64,000 bases of DNA from Piliocolobus tephrosceles (Eukaryota > Chordata > Mammalia > Primates > Cercopithecidae): positions 157,410,887-157,474,886 of the forward strand of contig NC_045439.1 in assembly GCF_002776525.5 (NCBI RefSeq). The letters run 5' to 3'. Under the pieces are notes generated by a model. The model was not told where the DNA came from. It searched no databases and was given only the letters and a program-made list of their open reading frames with translations. A program made the position numbers and the translations under genes. Shown here one piece after another: positions 43,601-54,839 of the stretch. Every line of letters starts with the position of its first letter. Position 1 is the first letter of the stretch.

Positions 43601-44960
43601 CTCCTTCAGTTCTGCTCTGATCTTAGTTATTTCTTGCCTTCTGATAGCTTTTGAATGTGTTTGCTCTTGCTTCTCTAGTTCTTTTCATTGTGATGTTAGG
43701 GTGTCAATTTTAGATCTTTCCTGCTTTCTCTTGTGGGCATTTAGGGTTATAAATTTCCCTCTACACACTCCTTTAAATGTGTCCCAGAGATTCCGCTATG
43801 TTGTGTCTTTGTTCTCATTGTTTTCAAAGAACATCTTTATTTCTGCCTTCATTTTGTTATGTACCCGGCAGTCATTGAGGAGCAGATTGTTCAGTTTCCA
43901 TGTAGTTGAGCAGTATTGAGTGAGCTTCTTAATCCTGAGTTCTAGTTTGATTGCACTGTGGTCTGAGAGACAGTTTGTTACAATTTCTGTTCTTTTACAT
44001 TTGCTGAGGAGTGCTTTACTTCCAACTATGTGGTCAATTTTGGAATAAGTGTGATGTGGTGCTGAGAAGAATGTATATTCTGTTGCTTTGGGGTGGAGAG
44101 TTCTGTAGATGTTTGTTAGGTCTGCTTGGTACAGAGTTCAGTTCAATTCCTAGATATCCTTGTTAACTTTCTGTCTCATTGATCTGTCTAATTTGACAGT
44201 GGGGTGTTAAAGTCTCCCATTATTATTGTGTGGGAGTCTAAGTCTCTTTGTAAGTCTCTAAGGACTTGCTTTATAAATGTGGGTGCTCCTGTATTGGGTG
44301 CATATATATTTGGGACAGTTAGCTCTTCTTGTTGAATTGATCCCTTTACCATTATGTAATGGCCTTCTTTGTCTCTTTTGCTCTTTGTTGGTTTAAAGTC
44401 TGTTTTATCAGAGACTAGGATTGGAACCGCTGCCTTTTTTATTTTCCATTTGCTTGGTAGATCTTCCTCCATCCTTTTATTTTTTGCCTATGTGTGTCTC
44501 TGCACATGAGATGCATCTCCTGAATACAGCATACTGATGGGTCTTGACTCTTTATCCAATTTGCTAGTCTGTGTCTTTTAATTGGAGCATTTAGCCCATT
44601 TACATTTAAGGTTGATATTGTTATGTGTGAATTTGATCCTGTCATTATGATGTTAGCTGGTTATTTTGCTCATTTGTTGATGCAGTTTCTTCCTAGCATC
44701 GATGGTCTTTACAATTTGGCATGTTTTTGCAGTGACTGGTACCAGTTGTTCCTTTCCATGTTTAGTGCTTCCTTCAGGAGCTCCTGCAGGGCAGACCTGG
44801 TGGTGACAAAATCTCTCAGCATTTGCTTGTCTGTAAAGGATTTTGTTTCTCCTTCACTTATGAAGCTTAGTTTGGCTAGATATGAAATTCTGGGTTGAAA
44901 ATTCTTTTCTTTAAGAATGTTGAATATTGGCCCCCACTCTCTTCTGGCTTGTAGAGTTTG
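40657..44960 (-). mobile_element. L1PA-type LINE-1, antisense, 5'-truncated
   Basis: A T-rich tail (40658-40670) precedes the antisense 3' UTR phrases GGGTACATGTGCACAACGTG and CAGGTTTGTTACATATGTAT. It then runs through ORF2 to a truncation about 315 bp upstream of the ORF2 start, inside or near the end of ORF1. The perfect 13-bp target duplication GAAGCAAACTTCT lies at 40644-40656 and 44961-44973, so the insert is one 4.3-kb event. Sequence similarity to the young primate L1PA lineage is high, but the exact subfamily was not determined. The 5' promoter is absent, so it cannot mobilise itself. Confidence 0.95.
40877..44645 (-). pseudogene. L1 ORF2 (endonuclease/reverse transcriptase), broken
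   Basis: The frame starts at 44645 with MTGSNSHITISTLNVNG, the start of ORF2p (endonuclease domain), and its usual terminal stop falls at 40877. ORF2p normally nicks target DNA and reverse-transcribes L1 RNA. Here the frame is cut into pieces at 44439-44645, 44188-44472, 42899-43363, 42434-42868, 42180-42482, 41443-41715, 41043-41489 and 40997-41194 by stops and frameshifts. The reverse-transcriptase signature FADDMIVYLENP can still be read in the 42434-42868 piece. The Cys-rich C-terminal region (CCRGCGEIRTLLHCWWDC) survives in the 41043-41489 piece. No functional product is expected. Confidence 0.93.
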
Positions 44961-44973
44961 GAAGCAAACTTCT

Positions 44974-45219
44974 TAAAGGCAGGAAAACCAATGGTGCCTT
45001 TATCAGAGCTTAGCTGTATCTTTACAGATAACAGTGGTAGTGAGGGGATGAAACGTTCTAGTCCCTGCAGCTCCCTGCTCCACCCTCACTGGCACTCCCA
45101 ACACCCCCTGCAGAGGTGAACAGGCTCTAGAAAAGCCCTAACGTGGAGTATGACCAGGGTGAGAGTGCAGCATTCTGAAGACAGAGATCTCAGTTTGGTT
45201 GATAAAAAAGAGATATTTA
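44974..45219. other. Short non-repetitive spacer
   Basis: Sequence between the L1 target duplication and the next Alu. It continues the locus interrupted at 40656, since the two flanks share the duplication. Nothing else seen. Confidence 0.5.
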
Positions 45220-45510
45220 AGCCGGGTGCAGGGGCTCATGTCTGTAATCCCAACAATCTGGGAGGCCAATGCAGGCAGATCACTGGAAATCAGGAGTTCA
45301 AGACCAGCCTGGCCAATATGGTGAAACCCCGTCTCTACTAAAAATACAAAAATTAGCCAGGAGTGGTGGCAGGTGCCAGTAATCCTAGCTTCTCGGAAGG
45401 CTGAGGTGGGAGAATTGCTTGAACCCGGGAGGCAGAGGTTGCAGTGAGCCAAGATCGAACCACTCCACTCCAGCCTGGGCAACAGAGCGAGACTCTATCT
45501 CATAAAAAAG
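45220..45510 (+). mobile_element. Alu SINE, sense
   Basis: Starts GCCGGGTGCAGGGGCTCATG, ends with CATAAAAAAG. AGAGATATTT occurs on both sides as target duplication. Confidence 0.96.
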
Positions 45511-45864
45511 GAGAGATATTTGGCTAGAAAAGAGATTAGGAGTCCACTGCAAAAATGTAAATATGGTCTGCATATTATACAATATTCATAGACGAATAAT
45601 AAAGTTATTCAGTCCAATACAGGCTCTGTGGCTATCCAAGAGCAAGTCCTCCTTTTTGCAAATATGTAGGGCAAAGTGTTGTGAGGTCAGCAGCTTGCTT
45701 TCAAATCATTTCAAAAAAATATAGAGATATAGACAGAGAGATGGAAAGAGAAATGAAATGAACATGACAATCACTGAAGAGTTGGCGAATCAGAGTAAAG
45801 TGTGTTTATTGCACTACTCTTTTGGCTTCTGGTTGAATTATTGCTATTATTACTATTACTATTA
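45511..45864. other. AT-rich spacer, no feature recognised
   Basis: Ends in an (ATT)-type repeat that abuts the next Alu's T-tail. No gene or named repeat identified. Confidence 0.45.
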
Positions 45865-46150
45865 TTTTTGAGACAAAATCTCCTCCTGTTGCCCAGGTTG
45901 GAGTGCAGTGGTGCGATCTCGGCTCACTGCAACCCCCGACTCCCGGGTTCAAGAGATTCTCCTGCCTCAGCCACCTAAGTAGCTGGGATTACAGGTGCGC
46001 ACCACCAGGCCTGGCAAATTTCTGTATTTTTAGTAGAGACGGGGTTTCACCATGTTGGTCAGGTTGGTTTTGAACTCCTGGCCTCATGATCCACCTGCCT
46101 CGGCCTCCCAAAGTGCTGGGATTACAGATGTGAGCCACTGCGCCCAGCTG
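45865..46150 (-). mobile_element. Alu SINE, antisense
   Basis: Begins TTTTTGAGACAAAATCTCC after an (ATT)n tract, ends CACTGCGCCCAGCTG. Confidence 0.95.
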
Positions 46151-47689
46151 AAAAGTTTTGAGACAGAATGTTGAGGAGAAAAGCAGGAGCTGCTAGGCCC
46201 TCTGCTGCAGCCCCTGACTTTGAAGGCATGTGTCCTGGACAGTCCTGGCGTTCTGGGCACTGCCCTCCCACCCTGCTCCAGTCCCGGGTGGGCGTCTCCT
46301 GTGGATCAAGTGCCTTGCAGAGCCCTCTTCAGCACCCAGGAGGTGTTTATGTGGCAGCCCCATGAGAGGCAGGAGGCTGCTTCGCACTTTAGGATGAGGG
46401 CGCCAGGCATTTGGGGCAGTGCAGCCAGGACTCCAGCCCAGCCTCTCCCCCGGCACGGCGCCCCTTGGGCAGCCCCTGGGGGCCACAGAAGCTCCTTGAC
46501 TGCAGCTGCATGCTTCTCACCATGTTCCCCTGACACACCGGACCTGAGATCTTCCCCGGGGCAGCCCACTCTGTTGACCAGGGCTGCAAGGTGGCCTGCT
46601 GCGAGAACCAATGGCAGGGCCGCCAGCTGCCCACCAGGTCTCCCCCAAGAGGTCTGTCCCTGAAGACTCAGAGAGTCAGCAGAGGGTGCTGAAGCTGAGC
46701 CGTGAGGCTGCTGGGAGAGGAAGCTCTGGGGTGCTAAGAGCCAAAGGGGCAAAGCCAGCAGAGATGGGCAGCCACAGCATCTGCAGGAGAAAGGATGGGA
46801 GCCAGGAAAGGGGGCTGCCCATGGCAGTCACTGCCAGGTGGTCTTCCTGTCCAAGCATCCAGTTGTCCTTTCCCAGGCCTTGTTCCTGCAGGTCCCTCCA
46901 GCAGAACTCCCAAAGTCCACCAGTGAGCTCTGCTCACTGCATACTTGCAAGGAGCTGCGCTGGGTCCAGACGTGGCACTGGAGAGGGCTGTATGTGCGAG
47001 GGGCAGCCCTGCCGCAGGAAAAGAGGACCTCCTTCTTCTCTCTCATAATGCAGCTGGAGGATGCAGCAGGGTGGGTGCAGCATCTCCTCTGCCTGTGGGG
47101 GGCTCCTGGACCACCAGCAAGGTTCTGGGTCCCGGGCAGTGGGTGGAGGGAGAACAGAAGGCAGCAAGACCTCCTCCCTTGGAAATGATAGATATTGTGC
47201 TGGGCCCTTAGATCCTACGGACGGACCCAAATGTGGTCTCGTGGCACACCCAGCTGCCAGGGAGGTTGGCGAGTCAGGGATTTTTATTTGTTTCCCCCTT
47301 GTCTCTGCTCAGAGGCCCTTGGGAAGATACACCCGCAGTGAAGCAAGGCTCTCAGGAGCGGTCATCCTCGATGTGTCCCTCTGGGAAGTGGCCTTTGGTT
47401 GCAATCTCTGGAGCTGACTCCTGAATCACAGAAATTCCTCCTCTGCCAGGGCAAATTCCACAGCATGCAGGGTTCTAAAGAAAAGATACATCTCACCTTG
47501 GCACTTGTGAAATTACAGCTTATTTTTTAAAAGAAAAATCTCTATTCTCATAAAGAAATTTGGTTTCCTGGAAGGAGGTAGGGAGACTGGGTTGTGGTGT
47601 CTTGGGCTTCCCCAAAGTCCTTATGAATCAGACACCATCAAACGTCAGCATGGAGAGGGCTCAGCCCTGTCAGCTCTCTGTGACAGACT
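46151..47689. other. Non-repetitive GC-rich DNA
   Basis: About 1.5 kb. Overlapping frames of 116-148 codons on both strands share no known motif. No repeat recognised. Confidence 0.5.
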
Positions 47690-48146
47690 GTGCTTCCTAA
47701 AGAATGCCACACTGCTGTCTCCAGTTCCACAGGCTCCTCTAGTCCCTTGTAATTCTTCCACCAAGAGGTGGAATCTACATCCCCATTCCCTTGAACTTAG
47801 GTGGATCACTGTATCTGCCTAACCCACGTGACTTCTGAATGCCAGGTTGTAAAAATGTCATGCACTTCTGCCTTGATCTCTTGAGACACCTGCTCTTAGA
47901 ACACAGCCCACCTATACTGTGAGGAAGTGCAAGCAGCCTATCTAGAGGTTAAGGACAAAATGCCCAATCTCACAGATGTGGCTGATCTCCTGTTAAACAA
48001 CTAGGACCAGTGTGAACCCACCATCATGAAAGAGAGTCTTCCTGTCCCAGCTAAGCCATCCCAACTGACTCTGCATGGAACCAAGATGAGCCATCCTCTC
48101 TAAGCCTTGTCCAAATAGCAGAGCTGTGAGCAAAATAAACGGCAGT

Positions 48147-48300
48147 CATAGCTGGGCGCGGTGGCTCATGCAAATAATCTCAGCACTTTGAGAGGCCAAG
48201 GCAGGAGGATCATTTGAGTCTGGGAGGTTGAGGCTCCAGTGAGCTGTGACTGTGCACTCCAGCCTGGGCAACAGAAAAAGACCTCGTCTCAAAAAAGTAA
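48147..48300 (+). mobile_element. Alu left-right hybrid monomer, sense
   Basis: Starts like an Alu left arm (GCTGGGCGCGGTGGCTCATG) but after GGAGGATCATTTGAGTC it carries right-arm text (GAGGTTGAGGCTCCAGTGAG, CACTCCAGCCTGGGCAACAG). An internal deletion or recombination between arms best explains the roughly 150-bp length. Confidence 0.8.
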
Positions 48301-48311
48301 AAATAGAAGTA

Positions 48312-48455
48312 GGCCAGGCATGGTGGCTCATGCCTGTTATCCCAGTACTTTGGGAAGTTGAGGTGGGTGGATCGCTTGAGTCCAGGAGTTTGATACCAGC
48401 CTGGGCAAAATAGTGTGACCCCATCTCTAGTTTAAAAAAAAAAATGAAAAAAATA
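48312..48455 (+). mobile_element. Free left Alu monomer (FLAM-like), sense
   Basis: GGCCAGGCATGGTGGCTCATG through GACCCCATCTCTAG and an A-tail, with no right arm. Directly downstream of the hybrid monomer; the pair lies between one set of target duplications, so they probably arrived together or formed from one dimeric copy. Confidence 0.8.
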
Positions 48456-48520
48456 AATAAATGGCAGTTGTTGTTTCAAGCCACTAGGTGTGTAGTGGAT
48501 CTTACGCAGCAATGGTAAGC

Positions 48521-49232
48521 CATTTCAAATGAGGAAACTGAGCTGTAGAAAGCAGAGGTGATTTGCATGCATTTCCACAGAGGGGTGGTGGCAGACACAT
48601 GGCTCCAGGACCCTGGACTGCAGTTCTGGTGCTCCAGGATGGCCGGGCAGGAGAGAAATATGTATTCTGGCTGCTGGTGGAGAGGATCAAAGACCACCTA
48701 ACTCTTCTGGAGATGAGCCCTCAGAGATCAGAGGGGGCTGTATGCCAATGAAGGTGTTCTGGTCTGCTAATTACCTGAGGGTCCTTCAGGGCAGGCCTGG
48801 ACTTCTTCCAAAATGACAAACTTGGAGTCAGGACTGGGCTAAGAGCTGTTCTATCCATTCCCTCTCTCACATCCTAGAGCAGAGCCCCTCCCTGCCTCAC
48901 CCAGCCCTGTCTCCAGGCAGATATCAATGATCTTAGAGTATATGTAAGTTCTGTATACCCAATGGCCACAGCTGATTGGACTGGGGTGGGCCCCAGACCT
49001 CAAAGTTGGCCCATCTTTAGGTGGCCTGTGACTTAGTCTGGCAGAAGAGGTTATGCCAAAATGGATTATTATGATTATATGGGTCAGTTTTCTTCAGCAA
49101 CTTAATTTATAGATACCAAGAAAACTAGGTCATTTGCAGAAGGACATGATGAAGGAAGAGGGCCTAGAAATACCATGATGGAGTCTACATAAGCCAGTTG
49201 TGAAAAAAAGAACTATGGTGAGCTTATCTTTT
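48521..49232. other. Non-repetitive DNA with a weak MIR trace
   Basis: 48525-48600 (AATGAGGAAACTGAGCTG) resembles an antisense MIR. The rest is unassigned. Confidence 0.45.
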
Positions 49233-49241
49233 AGGATCTGT

Positions 49242-49561
49242 GGGGTGTTGTTTGTTTGTTTTTGTTGTTGTTGTTTTGAGATGGAGTTTTGCTCTTGTTG
49301 CCCAGGCTGGAGTGCAATGGTGCGATCTCAGCTCACTGCAACCTCCGCCTCCCAGATTCAAGCAATTCTCCTGCCTCAGGCTCCTAAGTAGCTGGGATTA
49401 CAGGTGCCTGTCACCATGCCCAGCTAATTTTTTGTAATTTTAGTAGAGACAGGGTTTCACCATATTGGCCAGGCTGGTCTCGAACTCCTGACCTCAGGTG
49501 ATCCACCCACCTCAGCCTCCCAAAGCACTGAGATTATAGGAGTGAGCCACCGTGCTCGGCC
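49242..49561 (-). mobile_element. Alu SINE, antisense
   Basis: Tail of TTTG/TTG repeats, then GAGATGGAGTTTTGCTCTTG, ending CACCGTGCTCGGCC. AGGATCTGT at 49233-49241 and again right after 49561 is the target duplication. Confidence 0.96.
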
Positions 49562-49989
49562 AGGATCTGTGTTTATCTGGAAATAACCTTGGCTTAAATA
49601 TCAAGAAATGTGAGTTCCCCAACCCCCTCAATAAAAGAAACTCAGTGTTAGGCAGTTTAAGTAAGTTATGGGAGGCTCCATAATGTCACCAGGGACCCAG
49701 GCTTCATTCAGCTTTCCCTTTGATTTTTAGCATATGATTTCCAGACTCAGAGTTGCTTCATACTCACGAAATGGCTGCTGGAGTACCAGCTATCACATCT
49801 GCATTCCAAACAGCCAGTAACAGGAAGAGGCAAAGGGCGCATTTTAGCTACTTGTTCCCATTTTTAAAAAGTTTTTGGCAAGCGTTACCTAACACCTTCT
49901 CAGTAACCTCCAGTTCTTTCAAGGGAGGCTGGGGAATGTAGGTTTTTAGCCAGGTACTTTGCTGCTTAGAAAACAGTTACAGAAGGAAA
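49562..49989. other. Spacer, no feature recognised
   Basis: About 430 bp of moderately AT-rich sequence with no gene or named repeat. Confidence 0.45.
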
Positions 49990-50570
49990 GGAGTAACAGA
50001 TACTGGGTAGGTGTGGTGGTTTTGAAACATGTTTCCAAATGTGTGGAAGTTTCTCCCTTCAAAAGGCAGAGCCGAATTTCCCTCCCTTTGAATCTGGGCC
50101 AGACTTAGTAACTCAGAAGAGCCAACTAATAAATAGGGGAAAAGTGATGCTCTGTGGTGTCTGAAGCTAGGCCATAAAAAGAACAGTTGTCCCCTGGTTC
50201 TCCCTCTTGATCACTTGCTCTAGGTCAGGAAAGCCAGCTGCCATGTTATGAGGATGCTCAAGCAGCTCTGTGGAAAAGTCCAAGTGAGAAGGAACTGAGG
50301 TTTCCCATTAACAGCCAATGCCAACTTTCCAGTCGTGTGAGTTACTGTCATGGAAGCAGATTCTCCAACCCCAATTTGGGGCAACTGCAGCCCCAGTCAA
50401 TGTCATGACTATAATCTCATGAGAAACCCCAAGTCAGCATCCCCCAATGTAGCCACTCCCAAATCCACAGAAACTGCAAGCATGGTAGTAAATGTTTATT
50501 GTTACTTTGAGCCACTAAGTTTTGGTGTATTTGGTTACGCAGCAATAGCTGCCTAACAGTAAACAATGAG
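49990..50570 (+). mobile_element. MLT1-like MaLR LTR, sense
   Basis: Begins near GGTGTGGTGGTTTTGAAACA, contains CCTTTGAATCTGGGCCAGAC and GTGATGCTCTGTGGTGTC, and ends with GAGCCACTAAGTTTTGGTGT and ACGCAGCAATAGCTGCC, the expected order of an old MLT1-type LTR. Nearly full-length. Confidence 0.75.
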
Positions 50571-52556
50571 CAGTGGCCGTCATAATCTACAAAAAGAGAA
50601 AACTAGTCTGTTGATGGCAGAAAAGAGCAAAGAAATGGTTCTTTCCTGAAGAAAATGAAGGTTATCAGCTAGGGTCAAATGCCCTCCTATCAACAAAGAT
50701 CTCTTCTCCGGCTCACTCTTCTGTTGCCCTTGACCGAGCCTAGATGCTACCGACTGGTACTCACTTTAGCAGTAACAAAAGAAAAAACCACTTCATGTGT
50801 ATCAGAGCAGCTAACCCTTGCCATCTTTCAGCTCTAGATGCAAACAGCCCAGAATTCAAGGCAGTCATAGCCTACATTGTTCATGATAAATCCTCCCAAT
50901 CCCATTAATGAGAACACTCATTAGACAGGATTCCCATGACAGCCCAGAATGAACCAGCCTGGCTCTCCCTGAATTGATCTGGTAAGTCCCTGCACTAATT
51001 GGCCAGCTTCCTGTAGGCTGGCGGTAGGGGCACCAGTGTGAGGTGAAAGGATTCTAGGCCGAGAGCCTGGGCTCTGCATCTTGCTTCATGTAGCTCTAGA
51101 AGTCTCTTGGCCTGACTGAGGCTTGGTTTTCTCACCTGGAAATGGGAATGAGTGGCACCTTCCGTGTAGAGTTCCTGTGTGTGTGTCAGTGTGCCTGGTG
51201 AACACTGATGGCTGGGGGCTTATTGCTATTGACCAGAAGCTTGGCAGGAATCTCAGAGTCAATGGGATAAAATGCAGCATTTGACCCTGAGACCCAAGCG
51301 GGGAGTGGATCACCAGTTACGAATGGCAGACAACCAAGGAGTGAGAGTGGGAGGGGTCACGTAGAATGGACAATTGTCATCAAGCCTGGAGATCTTCCCA
51401 GATCAGGAGGGAGGGCAGGGATCCCATGTCAGTTGTCATGTTTAGGAGCGGGAGCCATCTGCTCTGGCAAGCCTAGAAGGGATCGTCCGTCATTTTAACA
51501 TGCTTCCCTCGTACATTTGTTGCAGACGCTGTAAATACCCCTCGGGTGTTTCTATGGCTCAGATTCAGAAGCATTGCTGGTTTTAATCTTTCCCTGTGTA
51601 AATGTGCACCAGATGCGAAGTTGGCTTTTGTCCTTTACAACTTGATCAATTATTTTGCACTCTGGACTACTGGGAGACAGGGCATAAAAACACAGTTTTC
51701 TACACCAACCCCATGTCATACGACAGAAAATGGCTTGTCCTTTGTAAAACGCCAAACTGTAAGCGACTGAGATGAGGTTTTTGATCAGAAATTCCTCATC
51801 CAACAACCCCATTCCGACACGGTCAGGCTTGAGGGCTGTAAAAACTTTGGGGTCTAAGCCCTCCTTGGATGGAAGGCTTCCTTGGTGACATTATAAGTAC
51901 GTCAGGACACAGGTCAAAAGCAGAGAGGAGAGTCGGGCGGGGCGGGGCTTAAGCGCTTACACATGACTCCTGGGCTGAGGAGGACATTGCCTGCCTTCTG
52001 AGTTGGGGGGCACTGAGCGCTGACATTATGAGACATCCTGGATAAACCAAACTACCCTCAGCTCCAGGCTGGACTCTGTGAGCGGAAGCAGGGCTTGCAG
52101 GCAATGGCTGCCCTGGGAAGAAGGGAGGACAGTGCCCAGACTGGGCATCTCACAGCCTGGCTGTCACCAGGAAGCCTAGAGAGCAACACTCCAGAAAAAT
52201 GTCCAGCCCCATTCTACCTGGTACCTGTTGTTTTTCTTCCATCCCAGTTTCCACATTGATTCCGGGAGGCTAAGTCCCAGTAACAGGTGGACCCCAATGT
52301 CTACTGCGGCTCAAACACAGTGATGGTTCGGAAGCATGTTCTTGACCAAAAGACTTTTGGGCCCAGGCTCGTTCTATTTGGTGGCTCCATCATCCCCTAG
52401 AGCTTTGTTGCCATAAGCATGCAGATGGCAGGTGGGGAAGGGAAGCTGCAGCATAGAGACCTGCTCTCTTAAAAGCCCCAGTGCAGAGGTGACAGGCAGC
52501 CCCTCCACCCATACTCCCATGTTGAGACTTAGTCACCTGGTCACACCTAACGACAA
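50571..52556. other. Non-repetitive DNA with a MIR and a candidate element
   Basis: Contains a sense MIR (about 51060-51150, with TTGGTTTTCTCACCTGGAAA) and a GC-box-bearing single-copy-looking segment at about 51540-51960 (see findings). No gene supported. Confidence 0.5.
51060..51150 (+). mobile_element. MIR SINE fragment, sense
   Basis: CCTGGGCTCTGCATCTTGCT, TCTCTTGGCCTGACTGAGGC and TTTTCTCACCTGGAAATGGG follow the sense MIR consensus. Confidence 0.6.
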
Positions 52557-52568
52557 GGTGTCTGGGAA

Positions 52569-52821
52569 GGCCGGGTGCTGTGGCTCACAGCTGTAATCCC
52601 AGCACTTTGGGAGGCCTGGGCAGGCTAACATGGTGAAACCCCATCTCTCCTAAAAATACAAAAATTAGCCGGGCGTGGTGGTGGTCACCTGTAATCCTAG
52701 CTACTCAGGAAGCTGAGGCAGGAGAATCACTTGAACCCAGGAGGCAAAGGCTGCAGTGAGCAGAAATTGTGCCACAGTACTCCAGCCTGAGCAACAGAGC
52801 GAGGCTCCGTCTGAAAAAAAA
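52569..52821 (+). mobile_element. Alu SINE, sense, internally deleted
   Basis: Starts GGCCGGGTGCTGTGGCTCAC. The left arm lacks roughly 40 bp between GGGAGGCCTGGGCAGG and CTAACATGGTGAAACC. GTGTCTGGGAAG before and after is a perfect 12-bp target duplication. Confidence 0.96.
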
Positions 52822-53084
52822 GTGTCTGGGAAGTGAACTGAGTCGCAACTGTGGAAAGAGAGGAGAGATTTCACTGAGCAGCTAGTGCTCTCTGATCCCA
52901 TCTTCTGATTTTCGTTTTTCCTTACATCTAAGTTAAACATGCACATTACTTGAAGAGTCAGATAGTTCTACCAGGTTTGTTAGGAAACACAACAGTCCTT
53001 CCCTCTTTTCCTCCCCTTTCCCTCCCCAGAAATGATCTCTTTTTTCTCTTTTACTTAATTATTTCCATGACTCAAACAGCATGG

Positions 53085-53640
53085 GTATTCGTTTTCCACT
53101 GCTGCATAACAGAACAGCACAAGCTTAATGGCTGGAGACAGCAACGGTTTAGTCTCTCGAGGGTCTGTGATCAGAAGCCTGGGCATGGTGCAGCTGGGTT
53201 TTCTGCTCAGGGTCTCATGAAGCTAAAATCAAGCCTATTACCCAGGCTGTGTTCTCTGCAGCTTGGGTCCTTGTGCAAGCTCCATATGGTAGGAGTCTTC
53301 TTTGTGGCTAGAGGGCTGAGGTCTCCATTTCAGTTGACTGCCATCCGGGGGCCAGTGTCAACTACCAGAGGCTGCCGGAGCTCCTTGCTGTGTGGCCCCT
53401 TTGTCTTTAAAGCCAGCAATAGACTCTTCCTCACCTCAAATCACTGTCAGGCTTCTACTCTCTCTGAGCTTCCTGTCTCTGACCTTTGCCCCAGATTGAA
53501 AGGGCTCATGGGATTATCACAGGCCCACCCAGATACTGTCTCCCTATCTTCCAGTCAACTGATTTGGGACCTTGATCACATCTGCAAAACCCCTCACAGA
53601 AACACCGAGTGTTTGGGAGAAAGAAGGTGAGCACAGACCA
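53085..53640 (-). mobile_element. MLT1-like MaLR LTR, antisense
   Basis: TTTTCCACTGCTGCATAACA, TCTCATGAAGCTAAAATCAAG, CTTTGTCTTTAAAGCCAGCA and GGGACCTTGATCACATCTGC give the antisense order of an older MLT1-type LTR. Diverged; family level only. Confidence 0.6.
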
Positions 53641-54146
53641 CAGGCAGGATGCTGGCACCATCTTAGAATTCTGCCAACCACAGCACGATTGCATCACTGC
53701 TTCAGTTTGGAGCCGTGTCGGTTGACTTCCTTGGAGCTGTGTCTGTTGACTTCCCATTATGTATGTAGATAGGGACTTCCCTCCCACCCCTCTGCTATGT
53801 GTACACCTGAGTGCCCCATTCCCCTACCAGATCCATGCAGAAAAGCTTACTAGATCAGTGTTCAGTATTCATCATTACCATTACGAAAACACTATTTGCA
53901 ACTGTGCCAAGTAGTCAACTATAACGGACTTTCCTTTTCTCTTCTTTGGAGCTCTTTATTGTCTTTTCTCTTCATTTAGTTTTCTATCTACTTATTATTT
54001 CAATCCAAAACCCTTCACCAGTTTTCTCAATCTTCTCAAGTCAGATTGGGTATTGGAGAAACTCTTGATGTGTCCCTGAATAGCTCAGTTCCTTGCCTTC
54101 TGGGGACATCATGGGTCTACTGCTGGCACCCTGTGAATAAGATGGC

Positions 54147-54835
54147 GTCTTAGTCTGTTCAGGCTGCTATTACAAAATCACCACAAACTGGGAGGCTTAT
54201 GAACAACAAAAATTTATATCTCACAGTTCTGGAGGCCGGAAAGTCCAAGAACAAGGAGCTGGCAGATCCGGTGTCTGGTAAAGCCCTGCTTTCTGGTTCA
54301 TAGAAGGCCATCTCCTTACTATAACCTCACATGGTGGAAGGGCCAGGGAGTACCCTGGGAGTACTCTAGGGTCTTATTTATTTATTTATTTATTTACAGA
54401 CAGTCTTGCTCACCTAGGCTGGAGTGCAGTGGAACGATCTCAGCTAACTGCAACCTCTGCCTCCTAGGTCCAAGTGATTCTCCTGCCTCAGCCTCCCAAG
54501 TAGCTGGGATTACAGATGTGCACCACCAAGTCTGGCTAATTTTTGTACATTTTTTTAGTAGAGACAGGGTTTCACCATGTTGGCCAGGCTAGTCTTGAAC
54601 TCCTGACCTCGAGTCATCCACCTGCCTCGGCATCCCAAAGTTGCTGGTATTATAGGCGAGAGCCACTGCGCCCTGCCTGGGGTCTCTTTTCTGAGGACAC
54701 TAATTCCACTCATGAGGGCTCTGCTCTCATGACCTAATTACCTCTCAAAGATCTCTCCTCTAACTATCGTTACATTGGGATTAAGATTTCAACATATGAA
54801 TCCTGGAGAAACACATTCAGTCTTTAGTAGACGGT
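54147..54835 (-). mobile_element. MLT1 LTR, antisense, split by an Alu
   Basis: GTCTTAGTCTGTTCAGGCTG, CACCACAAACTGGGAGGCTT, CACAGTTCTGGAGGCCGG, and after the Alu CTCATGACCTAATTACCTC and GATTTCAACATATGAATCC are classic antisense MLT1 landmarks. Confidence 0.88.
54375..54678 (-). mobile_element. Alu SINE, antisense, (TTTA)n tail
   Basis: Tail (TTTA)n at 54375-54396, body from ACAGACAGTCTTGCTCACC to CACTGCGCCCTGCC. GGGTCT flanks both sides, inside the MLT1. Confidence 0.95.
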
Positions 54836-54839
54836 CCAT

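Larger units (their letters stand above)
47690..48520 (+). mobile_element. MLT1-like MaLR LTR, sense, with Alu monomers inserted
   Basis: CCAAGAGGTGGAATCTACAT, CTATACTGTGAGGAAGTGCA and GAGCTGTGAGCAAAATAAAC, followed after the insert by GTTTCAAGCCACTAGGTG and TTACGCAGCAATGG, match the sense 3' part of old MLT1-type LTRs. AAATAAAYGGCAGT before and after the insert is the duplicated target. The left edge is approximate. Confidence 0.7.

Noticed and set aside
40877..44645. Functional L1 reverse transcriptase
   Set aside because: The frame is cut into several pieces by stops and frameshifts, and the L1 is 5'-truncated.
52950..53630. 226-codon frame as a gene
   Set aside because: Largely the non-coding antisense strand of an MLT1-like LTR.
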